Assembly (NCBI RefSeq): GCF_000312125.1
Contig: NZ_HE978642.1
Coordinates: 683,548 to 727,929 of the forward strand
Direction: 5' to 3'
Source: Timonella senegalensis JC301
GTDB taxonomy: Bacteria > Actinomycetota > Actinomycetes > Actinomycetales > Cellulomonadaceae
Length of the DNA stretch: 44,382 nucleotides
Positions 1-8,018 of this stretch are shown piece by piece (the first letter of the stretch is position 1; every line of letters begins with the position of its first letter). The notes under the pieces were generated by a model. It was not told the origin of the DNA and did no database searches. It was given only the letters and a program-made list of their open reading frames with translations. Both the position numbers and the translations under genes were made by a program.

Positions 1-191
1 CCTTCGCTGATTCCTAGGCCGCCCTGGGACGCCGAGTAGTACAGGTAGATCGCGAGGATTCCCTGCATTCCGTAGAAGGAGAATCGCTCCCACATCTCCA
101 CACCAAAAATGGTGGCGAGGGATTTGGGGTGACCAAAGAATCCGCGGTCTTGTCTCTCGGGGGTTGGCGCGCTTGCGTCGATGGTAGACAT
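1..191 (-). CDS. POT-family peptide:H+ symporter, N-terminal part (cut by window edge)
   Basis: The first 63 codons of a leftward gene that runs off the window. After a short polar start (MSTIDASAPTPERQD) comes GFFGHPKSLATIFG followed by MWERFSFYGMQGIL, the first-helix signature of proton-coupled oligopeptide transporters (PTR2/DtpT family; the ExxERFxYYG-type motif carries proton-coupling residues). Known members import di- and tripeptides across the cytoplasmic membrane using the proton gradient. The ATG at 191 is the only start before the conserved helix. Its ribosome site is weak. A TTGACC on the same strand lies upstream, but I could not pair it with a convincing -10. Family is fairly certain; substrate cannot be judged from this fragment. 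Confidence 0.85.
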   Translation of the reverse strand, partial: MSTIDASAPTPERQDRGFFGHPKSLATIFGVEMWERFSFYGMQGILAIYLYYSASQGGLGISE

Positions 192-275
192 GCTTTTTAG
201 CGTATTACCCCTATCTGAGTGCTGCGTAGGTCAAATGGGGGTCAAGGGTGGATTAAGTTTGGTTTACTGGTTGGT

Positions 276-1214
276 TTATGGGGTCTTGCGGCTTTTGCCG
301 CGTTGATTTCGCCTGAGTTTTGGGGCAATTATCACGGCGCCGATTACGGAAACAATGACGATTCCGGCCGCGAGCGCCGCCTTGGTGAGGGAGTTTCGGG
401 TGTGGGTGGCGCTCAGTGCGTCGCGGACCTGCTGGTCGCGCTCGGCGATTTGTTCGGGGGTTCGTTCCAGGAGTGGGCCTGGCATTCCGTCAACAGTCTC
501 GCCATTGTGCAGGATGGCAAGTTCGGCTTGGTCGCGTGAGGCTTCTTTGACTGCGTCTGTGAGGTAGCCGGAACTGGCGCCAAGGATCGTGGCACCCTGG
601 TGGTCGAGTGCCACGAGTTCGGGGCTGCCGCCGTTTGGTCCGTGGTTGAGCGCGTAGGAGCCGTTGGCGATGAACACGATGGCTTCCCAGTAGGTAACGG
701 TGCTGGGAGCCTTTGCGGGGTCGAGATCGTGCCCGGCAACAATGAACTGGTCCTCCATGAAGTTGAGCCCCGCCTCTATTGCCCCTTGCGCGGACGCGCC
801 CTCGGGCACACTCGCACACGCCTTGATCGTGGTGGGGGTTGAGCCGTCGATGATGTAGGCGCAGTACCAATCGTCTAACTGCACCGTAAGGTCCGTGGGC
901 GGCGCGTAGTGTCCGGTATCTAGGTCGTATCGGCCGGTCTGGAGCGAATACGTTGCCATGGGGGCGGAGAACGCTGGATCATCAATGCGTCCGACCGGAT
1001 CGTCGGACTGGAGTGCGGATGCGCCGCGGATGGTCTGTGGTGTCAGTTGCGCGAACCAGTCGCGCACGTGCTGGGGGACGTCGTCGCCCTGCACGGGGCT
1101 CTCTGTCGCCAGAGCGGGGTTGGCCACCGCCTGTGCGGCGGGAACCCCAACCCACCCGGCCACGGCCAGAACGAGAGGCGTCATGAGAATCGCGGTGAAT
1201 CGTCGTGAAACCAT
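276..1214 (-). CDS. Secreted protein of unknown function with C-terminal membrane anchor
   Basis: A 312-residue protein. The ATG at 1214 is chosen over an upstream in-frame start because AGGGGAG lies 8 nt before it and a Sec signal peptide begins there (basic MVSRRF, hydrophobic core, likely cleavage after AQA near residue 30). The middle 230 residues are polar and carry a Cys pair (DWYCAY and IKACAS) that could form a disulfide. Residues about 278-300 form one transmembrane helix followed by a basic tail (LRRNQRGKSRK). There is no LPXTG, so it should stay in the membrane with its body outside. I do not recognise the ectodomain. It diverges from the NYN gene, with a 22-nt palindrome between them. 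Confidence 0.75.
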   Translation of the reverse strand: MVSRRFTAILMTPLVLAVAGWVGVPAAQAVANPALATESPVQGDDVPQHVRDWFAQLTPQTIRGASALQSDDPVGRIDDPAFSAPMATYSLQTGRYDLDTGHYAPPTDLTVQLDDWYCAYIIDGSTPTTIKACASVPEGASAQGAIEAGLNFMEDQFIVAGHDLDPAKAPSTVTYWEAIVFIANGSYALNHGPNGGSPELVALDHQGATILGASSGYLTDAVKEASRDQAELAILHNGETVDGMPGPLLERTPEQIAERDQQVRDALSATHTRNSLTKAALAAGIVIVSVIGAVIIAPKLRRNQRGKSRKTP

Positions 1215-1258
1215 TGGCACTACTCCCCTGCGAGTTAGATGGACCGGACTACCCACGT

Positions 1259-1280
1259 ATGTTGCGCGTAAGCGCAACAT
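1259..1280. promoter_or_regulatory. Perfect 9-bp inverted repeat, candidate operator
   Basis: ATGTTGCGC, a 4-base spacer GTAA, then GCGCAACAT. It lies 45 nt before the secreted-protein gene and 71 nt before the NYN gene, so one regulator could act on both divergent promoters. No T-run follows on either strand, so a terminator is unlikely. The regulator is unknown. Confidence 0.5.
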
Positions 1281-1351
1281 TACCCGTAAATGCAGGTGAA
1301 ACTGGCCGTTTCCCGGTCGTCAGATGGATGGGCGGTGCGTATCATCGGGGC

Positions 1352-2476
1352 ATGACTAACCAGAGCGCGATCTTTGTAGATGCCGGCTTCCTACACTCCG
1401 TGGGGGCGCAACGCGTGGCTGCGACCTCGTACCGGGATGCGGTGAAGGTGCAGTACTCGACTCTGGTGCAGGGCATCACGAACGCCGCCCGCGCGCACAG
1501 CGGCGTACCTAACCTGCGGACCTACTGGTACGACGCCTCACGGGACGGGCTGCTCACTGACGAGCACAAGCGCATTGCGATGATCCCGGGCGTGAAGGTG
1601 AGGCTGGGCCGGCTCAACTACTTTGGCGAGCAGAAGGGCGTAGACCTGCGTCTGGCACTGGACCTCGTGGGTCTCGCGCGCACAGGGGCGGCGTCTGTGG
1701 CGTACCTTATCTCTGGGGATGACGACCTGACCGAGGCCGTGGAAGAGGCGCAATCGCTGGGGATCCGCGTGGTGCTGCTGGGTATAGCGGAGGTGGAGTC
1801 GCGGATCGGGGTCTCCGCTGTGGCGGAGAACCTGGCGTACACGGTCGACGGCATCGAGCTGCTGTCCGAGGACCTACTCAAGGCGGCGTTCACGCGCTCG
1901 CTCTCCAAGGACCCCGTGTCTGCGTCTGCGGCGGCCGCCGTGGCGGCTGCGGCCGGATCAGCAAAGTCTGCGGGGTCAGCTGGGTCCGCTGGGTCCGCTG
2001 GTGTGGGTGGCTCCGGGACGGCCGTTGGTGGCGGGGCTGGTTCTGGGTCGGGTGGAGTTACCGCAGCTGCTGGTACTGGGCGCGTGCCCTCCCCCGCAGC
2101 CCTTGCCCGGCAGACCACGGAACCCAAGGTTGCTGTGCGCCCCGAGGCAGCTGTGGTGTACTCGAGTTCGACCGGCGGCGTGAGTTCACCGGACCGCGCG
2201 GGCGGATACAACCAGAAGTCGCTGACCGGTCACGAACTCTCCCTCATCGCCACCGCCGAGGAAATCGGAGCCAAGGTCGCCGCCAACTGGTACGCGAGCA
2301 CCACCCAAACCGAGCTTGCCGACGTGTTTGGTGATCGCCCACAAATCCCCGCCATGATCGACCGCATCCTCATCAAGGACTGCGCCCGCGAAATCGGCGA
2401 GCACGACACCTACCTCCAGTCCATCCGCCAGGCGCTGCGCCGCGCGTTCTGGGACAAGATCGACGAGCTGCACTAG
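1352..2476 (+). CDS. NYN-domain (PIN-like) putative RNase with C-terminal OST-HTH-like region
   Basis: A 374-residue protein. Residues 1-175 fit the NYN/DUF88 fold, PIN-like nucleases that cut RNA with metal bound by conserved acidic residues: IFVDAGFLHS (Asp10) and LISGDDDLTEAV (Asp123-125) followed by GIRVVLLGI. Residues about 190-280 are a low-complexity Ala/Gly/Ser/Pro linker containing GSAGSAGSAG. The last 90 residues (LTGHELSLIATAEEIGAKVA onward) are helical and resemble the OST-HTH RNA-binding modules often fused to NYN domains. The ATG at 1352 starts just before the fold. Only GGGG sits one base upstream, but TATCAT lies 6 nt before the ATG, which suggests a leaderless transcript. RNase activity is inferred from the fold; target unknown. 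Confidence 0.85.
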   Translation: MTNQSAIFVDAGFLHSVGAQRVAATSYRDAVKVQYSTLVQGITNAARAHSGVPNLRTYWYDASRDGLLTDEHKRIAMIPGVKVRLGRLNYFGEQKGVDLRLALDLVGLARTGAASVAYLISGDDDLTEAVEEAQSLGIRVVLLGIAEVESRIGVSAVAENLAYTVDGIELLSEDLLKAAFTRSLSKDPVSASAAAAVAAAAGSAKSAGSAGSAGSAGVGGSGTAVGGGAGSGSGGVTAAAGTGRVPSPAALARQTTEPKVAVRPEAAVVYSSSTGGVSSPDRAGGYNQKSLTGHELSLIATAEEIGAKVAANWYASTTQTELADVFGDRPQIPAMIDRILIKDCAREIGEHDTYLQSIRQALRRAFWDKIDELH

Positions 2477-2627
2477 GGGTTTTGGGTACCTCTCTGGCGG
2501 TCCACAAACAGCCTTCCAGTGTCAGAGGGTCCTCCTAAAATTGAGTCAACGCTGCAGGTAAAAGCGTTTTTCTCTCCCGGATCGGCGCGCATTTTATGGG
2601 CCGTCCGCCCATCCCCTTGGAGGACCC

Positions 2628-3179
2628 ATGGCTGACCTTCTCGCCCTCGAACCAAACGAACACTGGGGATACTCCGAAGTCCTCGTCAAGTTTGAGGATG
2701 ACACTCAAGCACGCGTTCGCGTGATGGAAGACGTGAGCCTTCCTGAGTTCCTTGAGGACACCGCGGTGAAGTCTTTGGCGCGAACCGGCTCTCTTGAGAC
2801 TCCGCAATATAGCGACGTCATCTTGTACGAGCGGGATCGCAAGCCAGAGGAACCTAAGGAAGAGTTGTCCTACCAGTTCGAGGCTGGGAAAGATGCCTAC
2901 CGGATTACGCTCTTTGGCGCGCCAGACCCCAAGGACAATGCAACCTTCCACCTGCTCTACGAGCTCCCTTTCGTGCTGCAGGGCAAGGTGTTCGAGGTGA
3001 TAGCGCTCAACAGTTCGGGCAGCTACGAGGACAGCCTCACCGTGTATGCGGATGACCACGCGGACGCCATCATTGAAGGCCTGCAGGAGGGCCTCTTCGT
3101 GGGACCGGTAGTCGAAGTTATCGAGGAAGACTTAGCCGGAAGCGTCTGGGATCTGTTCGAAGAGTCTGAGGACGACTGA
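2628..3179 (+). CDS. Hypothetical acidic cytoplasmic protein
   Basis: A 183-residue protein with a clear GGAGG 5 nt before the ATG and steady coding character. There is no signal peptide or membrane helix. The protein is acidic, ending EESEDD, and has amphipathic stretches typical of a small globular domain (YSEVLVKFEDDTQARVRV, AYRITLFGAPDPKDNATF, LPFVLQGKVFEVIALNSS). I do not recognise the family. It could be an immunity- or chaperone-type protein, but nothing shows that. It begins a lower-GC stretch reaching to about 7.9 kb and is followed by its own hairpin terminator, so it is probably a single-gene unit. Confidence 0.7.
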   Translation: MADLLALEPNEHWGYSEVLVKFEDDTQARVRVMEDVSLPEFLEDTAVKSLARTGSLETPQYSDVILYERDRKPEEPKEELSYQFEAGKDAYRITLFGAPDPKDNATFHLLYELPFVLQGKVFEVIALNSSGSYEDSLTVYADDHADAIIEGLQEGLFVGPVVEVIEEDLAGSVWDLFEESEDD

Positions 3180-3197
3180 CTCGGTGTAGAACAAGCG

Positions 3198-3236
3198 GGG
3201 AGCCCATGCACTGGTGTAGCCGGGGCATGGGCTCCC
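3198..3236 (+). terminator. Hairpin terminator after the 2628-3179 gene
   Basis: GGGAGCCCATGC at 3198-3209 pairs perfectly with GCATGGGCTCCC at 3225-3236, with a 15-nt loop. It starts 18 nt after the stop codon. The following T-run is poor (TCGCGTTT). Confidence 0.6.
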
Positions 3237-3425
3237 TCGCGTTTGGACTGCATTGGGCCGGCTCATGGTCGGCTAGGTGTTCTCGCACCCTGGTTAGCAC
3301 TCTCGGGTGCTGCTTACCGATGTGACCCACGCTTTTGTGGACGATCTGGTACCCATGTGGATGATCGTTCAACGCACCACCAAGCTCATAGCCTCCTTCT
3401 TGGCACCCAAACCAAGGAGGAAACT

Positions 3426-4247
3426 TTGAGCAGCGAACGTTTTGCACCCCGACCACCGGCTCACCATTCCAAACCAGCCCCAGTCCCAGAAACCAGTTCG
3501 AACTCCCAAGCAACTGAAAACGCACCAGCAAACCCATACCTACCTCCACCAAACGCGCTCGCCTACCCTGTGCGTCCCGAACCAGCCTCCAAGAACTCCC
3601 TGTGGCGATCCTGGCTGGACCTTAACCTCGCGATACTGCGCTTTGAGCCACAGCGGCTTCTTGAACTTGTCCAGTTCAGACGCAACAGCAGTAGAGGGGC
3701 TTGGGTTGCGGGTATCACTATCGCACTAGAGAGTGTGTTCGCTTCGGGCCTGTGCGGTTTGGCGGTCTTAGTGGACCTCGGAGTGGATGTCCCCGAGGCC
3801 TACGTAATGCTGCTTGCGTATCTGTTCGCGTTAGTTTTCATTTACCACGTTCTCTTTTGGTGCGTTGTAACGGGTGTATTGATGGCTTCTTCCTGGCTCG
3901 CCAGGCAATGGAAAGCAACGTCGCAAGTCGCGGGAGCAGCCCTCTTAATCCAGCGCCTCGTGGTCCTCCTGTTGTTCATGACCGTCGCAGCTGGTCTAGC
4001 TAACAGCCTGCTCTCCAAGGCACAACTCGGAGTACCAGTGGGCCAGCTGCTCACTCCCCTCTTGGTGCTGATATCTGCTTTCCCGCTGTCTCTCATTGGC
4101 GCGTTGATAGTAAAACTTCAGCGCTCTGTTCTAGGAATAACGCTTTCTCTAGTTTTCCTGTCACCGCTCGCATTCCTAGCCCTAGCTCCATTCCAGTTCA
4201 TGCAGGATTCGGAGTGGTTTTTCCAGGCGCTAATGAGCCTTCTATAG
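3426..4247 (+). CDS. Polytopic membrane protein with Pro-rich N-terminus, unknown function
   Basis: A 273-residue protein. The TTG at 3426 is chosen because a strong AAGGAGG lies 5 nt upstream; earlier in-frame codons lack a site and read as non-coding. Residues 1-60 are rich in Pro, Asn and Ser. Residues about 85-265 hold five or so hydrophobic helices (for example GLCGLAVLVDLGV, YVMLLAYLFALVFIYHVLFW, LVVLLLFMTVAAGLA, LLTPLLVLISAFPLSLIGA, LGITLSLVFLSPLAFLALAP). The layout recalls Yip1-like proteins, but no diagnostic motif is visible. Base use is lower in GC than the flanking core genes. Function unknown. Confidence 0.75.
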   Translation: MSSERFAPRPPAHHSKPAPVPETSSNSQATENAPANPYLPPPNALAYPVRPEPASKNSLWRSWLDLNLAILRFEPQRLLELVQFRRNSSRGAWVAGITIALESVFASGLCGLAVLVDLGVDVPEAYVMLLAYLFALVFIYHVLFWCVVTGVLMASSWLARQWKATSQVAGAALLIQRLVVLLLFMTVAAGLANSLLSKAQLGVPVGQLLTPLLVLISAFPLSLIGALIVKLQRSVLGITLSLVFLSPLAFLALAPFQFMQDSEWFFQALMSLL

Positions 4248-4429
4248 GAGCTTTCGCGGATGGCTCAGAGACCCGGCTTCCAGTGAAGGCTCGGTGGAGA
4301 GCGGGCGGCATCGCCTCACTTCATCGCGGCGCTTGATTTCGTGGAGTTCGAACCTCCCCGCGTGGTCTGTAGCTTCCCATTTGTGATCTCAATAAGCTGC
4401 AGGAGTACTCGCGAGTGGTAAGGAATCAC

Positions 4430-4825
4430 GTGAAGAAGCAGATCGTTGTTGTTGGCGCCGTCATTGAACGTGAAGGGCGTATCTACGCGACCCAGCGGGG
4501 CTCGGGAATGAGCCTTTGTGGGCTGTGGGAGTTTCCGGGAGGGAAGATCGAGCCTGGCGAGACTCCACAGGCGGCGCTCTCCCGGGAAATCGAAGAGGAA
4601 CTAGGCTGTTCAGTCGAAATTGGTGAATTTGTCACCACTACCGAGCACGAGTACGACTTTGGCATCGTCTCGCTTACTACATTCATGTGCTCGCTTACTC
4701 GTGGCGAGCCTCGCCTTTCCGAGCATTCTGCGAGCGCATGGCTTCTTCCTGCGGATCTAGCATCGGTGGAATGGGCGCCGGCGGATGTACCAGCGGTAGA
4801 AATCTTGACGGAGCGTCTGAGTTGA
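4430..4825 (+). CDS. MutT-like Nudix NTP pyrophosphohydrolase
   Basis: A 131-residue protein with a complete Nudix box: G-x5-E-x7-RE-x2-EE-x-G spans GGKIEPGETPQAALSREI then EEELG, giving the metal-binding glutamates. MutT relatives hydrolyse (d)NTPs, often oxidised or modified ones, to the monophosphate. The preceding ATQRG...GLWEFPGG is typical of the MutT/NTP-PPase branch. GTG at 4430 (MKKQIVVVGAVI) is preferred, with TAAGGA 5 nt upstream; GTG at 4415 is the alternative. The stop TGA overlaps the TTG start of the helicase by 4 nt, so the two are translationally coupled and likely act together. Base use is AT-richer than core genes, which suggests acquisition. Substrate unknown. Confidence 0.9.
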   Translation: MKKQIVVVGAVIEREGRIYATQRGSGMSLCGLWEFPGGKIEPGETPQAALSREIEEELGCSVEIGEFVTTTEHEYDFGIVSLTTFMCSLTRGEPRLSEHSASAWLLPADLASVEWAPADVPAVEILTERLS

Positions 4826-7800
4826 AAGATTTCGAAACCGGATTCGTTGAGGACCTACGGTTCGGCTTTGTGCAAAGCGACATTCCATCTGCTCGAGCTG
4901 CCAATCCAAGTCTCATCACGAATGAAGACAACGACACGATGCTCCGCGCGATCCGTGAGGAACTGAAGAAGTCCAAGCGGTTTACTTTCTCGGTGGCGTT
5001 CATCTCTCCTGACGCGATCGCGATGCTCAAGCAAGTGTTTCTTGAGTCAAAGATCCCGGGAACGATTATTACCTCCGATTACCTCGGATTTAACTCCCCT
5101 GGCGCGTTCCGAGAGCTAGCGAACCTGTCGCGTCACACCGAGATTGAAGTTCGCGTGTTCCGGAAGGCCCGCTCTGGTTTTCATGCGAAGGGGTACTTGT
5201 TTCAGGGCGCAGAGTCAGAGACAGCAATAATTGGCAGTTCGAACCTGACGCCATCTGCCCTCCTCCACAACAAAGAGTGGAACCTACGGTTCTCCGCGAT
5301 GCCCCAAGGGGACATCGTTCAACAGATTAAATCCGCCGTCGAGCATCAGATCGAGCACTCGGTTCCACTCACTGACCAGTGGATTACTTCATACGAAGCA
5401 ACGTACGTCCCTCGCATTCCTGCGCCTACGCCGGGGTCATCTGTCCTGCCCCCAGAAGCAGTATCTGTATCTCGCATAAACGAAGCTTTTGAAGCTGCCC
5501 TGGCAAGCAACGATTTGGTTCCCTCCTTTGCTTCCGGCAGTACACCTCAGGACACGCCGTTGGAGCCTCTGACTCGTACTATCGTTCCAAATCAAATGCA
5601 GGAGGAAGCGCTCTACGAGATTCAAAAACTCCGGGAGGCCGGAGAGCGGAAGGCGATCGTCGTCTCAGCCACAGGAACTGGAAAAACCATTCTGTCGGCT
5701 CTGGACGTCAGGCAAGCCTCGCCCAAGCGAATGCTCTTTGTCGTGCACCGGGAACAGATTCTCGACCGCGCAATCTACGAGTTCCAACGAGTTCTCGAGG
5801 AACCAAAATCTCGGTTCGGAAAGCTTTCGGGCGGCAGCCGAGACACGGACGCAAGGTACGTCTTCGCTACAGTTCAGTCGCTCTCACGCCCCGACATACT
5901 AGCGAGCCTCGCACCAGATTCCTTCGACTACGTGCTGATTGACGAGGTACATCGCGCCGCTGCGTCCACGTACCAACGGATACTTGATCACTTCCAGCCA
6001 CGGTTTCTCCTCGGGCTCACAGCTACTCCCGAGCGGACTGATTCCGTGAACATCTTTGAACTGTTCGACTACAACGTTCCATATGAGATCCGACTGAAAC
6101 AGGCCCTTGAGGAGGAGATGCTCGCCCCGTTCCACTACTACGGTGTCACCGACTATGTAGACGAGTCGGGTTTGGTCATCGAGGATGAGGCTACCCTCAA
6201 TAGGTTGGTTTCCAGTGAGAGAGTCGATCATCTCCTCAGTGCAATCGAAAAGTACGGCCAAGCGGGGACAGAAGTCCGCGGCCTCATATTCTGCAGCAGA
6301 AGAGAGGAAGCGCATGAACTATCTCGCCTCTTAAACTCCCGCTTTCTCCGAGGGAAACGCTTGCGCACTCGAGCCTTGACCGGGGATGACTCCGTTTACG
6401 ATCGTGAACAGGTCGTGAATCAGCTCGAGGAAGGTGCCCTCGACTACATCCTCACCGTGGATGTGTTTAACGAAGGCGTGGACATTCCAAGCATCAATCA
6501 AGTCGTGATGCTCCGCTATACCAAATCAAGCGTCATTTTCACCCAGCAACTTGGACGAGGGCTCAGGAAAACTGCTGGTAAGGACTACCTAGTCGTCATC
6601 GACTTCATTGGCAACTATAAGAACAACTATCTAGTCCCAATTGCACTTTTTGGCGACCGCTCTTTGAACAAGGATTCAATCCGCCGAAACATGATCGACG
6701 CAGAAGAAGCCGGTCATATCGCTGGCGTCTCCTCCATAAGCTTCGACCGCATCTCAAAAGAGAGAATCTTTGCTGCTCTGTCACGCTCGACGCTAGACAA
6801 TGTGCGCTCTCTAAAACTGGAGATTTCCAATCTGCAGTTCAGGCTCAATCGAGTCCCCACTCTGTTTGACTTTGCCCGATTCGACTCGGTTGACCCGGTC
6901 GTAATGGCAACGGCGAAGGGTAATTATTGGAATCTTCTTGTTGATGCGAAGTTTTTCGACCATCCCCTCACCCCACGTGAAGGGAGTATTCTCACGCTAC
7001 TCAGTCAGGAACTGCTCAACGGAAAACGGCCACACGAACTTGTCCTGCTTCGGCACCTCCTAGCTGAACAATCACTGCAACGTCATGAACTGCCCCGATT
7101 CTTCGCCGGTCAGCAACTGAAGGGCACATCCACAATGACGATTGAATCTGCCATCCGTATGCTGAACCTAGATTTCTACACGCAGGCTGAGAAGCAAAAA
7201 TACGGCAACTCTCCGTTGATCGTGGAAGACGAGGCTCGGATCTCGCTTGAGCAAGAGTTCACCGAGCTTTATGCCTCACACGCCGAGTTCCGCGCACATG
7301 TCGACGATGTCATCGAGACAGGCCTTTACCTTGCCCGCCACCGCTACACGTGGTCTGAAGGGTTCGTGGTCGGACAACGCTATTCGCGAAAGGACGTATG
7401 CCGCCTTCTTAACTGGGTAAGCAACCAGCAGAACATCGTTAACGGCTACAAGCTTGATATGGCAACGATGACCTGTCCGATTTTCATTACCTACCACAAG
7501 GGCGACGAGATATCGTCAAGCGTGCTATATGACGAGGGATTTATCGATGCTCGATCGATTAGATGGAGTAGCAAACCCAGCCGCACGCTGAAGTCACCCG
7601 AGATCCAGAAACTAGTTGGCAACAGCTACGAGTTGCATGTGTTCGTCAAGAAGGACGACATCGAGGGAACGGATTTCTATTATCTTGGTCGCGGGACCGT
7701 TCACAATCCCGAGGAGACGACACAACGCAACAAAGAAGGAAAGCCAGTTCCCATCGTTGAAATGGAGGTGCAGCTCGTTAGCCCGGTGGAGACAGCACTG

Positions 7801-7836
7801 TACGACTACTTCCATTCTGCGCAGTCGGTTCGCTAG
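4822..7836 (+). CDS. PLD-nuclease / SF2 helicase / DUF3427 fusion protein
   Basis: A 1004-residue protein. The TTG at 4822 is chosen because GGAG lies 8 nt upstream and TTGA overlaps the Nudix stop; longer readings run through the Nudix gene. Residues about 30-180 are a phospholipase-D-like domain with HAKGYLF (His121, Lys123) and GSSN (138-141), the HxK catalytic pattern. Residues about 255-610 are a superfamily-2 helicase: Walker A SATGTGKT at 282-289, DEVH at 374-377, TATPERTD from 400, and motif VI QQLGRGLR at 575-582. The remaining 390 residues fit the DUF3427 region found with such helicases. Enzymes of this layout are ATP-driven nucleases or translocases. A role in defence or restriction is likely but inferred. 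AT-rich codon use supports transfer. Confidence 0.9.
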   Translation: MKDFETGFVEDLRFGFVQSDIPSARAANPSLITNEDNDTMLRAIREELKKSKRFTFSVAFISPDAIAMLKQVFLESKIPGTIITSDYLGFNSPGAFRELANLSRHTEIEVRVFRKARSGFHAKGYLFQGAESETAIIGSSNLTPSALLHNKEWNLRFSAMPQGDIVQQIKSAVEHQIEHSVPLTDQWITSYEATYVPRIPAPTPGSSVLPPEAVSVSRINEAFEAALASNDLVPSFASGSTPQDTPLEPLTRTIVPNQMQEEALYEIQKLREAGERKAIVVSATGTGKTILSALDVRQASPKRMLFVVHREQILDRAIYEFQRVLEEPKSRFGKLSGGSRDTDARYVFATVQSLSRPDILASLAPDSFDYVLIDEVHRAAASTYQRILDHFQPRFLLGLTATPERTDSVNIFELFDYNVPYEIRLKQALEEEMLAPFHYYGVTDYVDESGLVIEDEATLNRLVSSERVDHLLSAIEKYGQAGTEVRGLIFCSRREEAHELSRLLNSRFLRGKRLRTRALTGDDSVYDREQVVNQLEEGALDYILTVDVFNEGVDIPSINQVVMLRYTKSSVIFTQQLGRGLRKTAGKDYLVVIDFIGNYKNNYLVPIALFGDRSLNKDSIRRNMIDAEEAGHIAGVSSISFDRISKERIFAALSRSTLDNVRSLKLEISNLQFRLNRVPTLFDFARFDSVDPVVMATAKGNYWNLLVDAKFFDHPLTPREGSILTLLSQELLNGKRPHELVLLRHLLAEQSLQRHELPRFFAGQQLKGTSTMTIESAIRMLNLDFYTQAEKQKYGNSPLIVEDEARISLEQEFTELYASHAEFRAHVDDVIETGLYLARHRYTWSEGFVVGQRYSRKDVCRLLNWVSNQQNIVNGYKLDMATMTCPIFITYHKGDEISSSVLYDEGFIDARSIRWSSKPSRTLKSPEIQKLVGNSYELHVFVKKDDIEGTDFYYLGRGTVHNPEETTQRNKEGKPVPIVEMEVQLVSPVETALYDYFHSAQSVR

Positions 7837-7958
7837 ATTCTCTCGATTACTAAGACTCAGGCAGAGTTGGTGAGGCGCATGCGCTCTACCCTGGACCAGG
7901 CGTCCTCCGCGCAAAGGTGAGTGGCGCTGGAAGCTAGCCAAGATCGTCGTGAAGCAGT

Positions 7959-8000
7959 AAAAAGAAGTGCCACCCGGCTCAAGCCGGGCGGCACTTCTTT
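7959..8000. terminator. Bidirectional terminator between helicase and trpB
   Basis: AAAGAAGTGCC (7961-7971) pairs with GGCACTTCTTT (7990-8000), and CCCGGC with GCCGGG inside around the loop TCAA, with one mismatch. Leftward the stem runs into TTTTTACTGC, a good terminator for trpB. Rightward it ends in CTTCTTT and can also stop the helicase transcript. Confidence 0.8.
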
Positions 8001-8018
8001 GCTTGAGAGCTGACTAAG

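Noticed and set aside
1926-2010. Repeats in the NYN gene (GCT/GGGTCCGCT units)
   Set aside because: They encode a flexible Gly/Ser/Ala linker; irregular units and the coding frame rule out CRISPR or a regulatory repeat.
4687-4821. Upstream ATG extension of the helicase
   Set aside because: It would overlap the Nudix gene by 139 nt in another frame and lacks conservation; TTG at 4822 has a ribosome site and a stop-start overlap.
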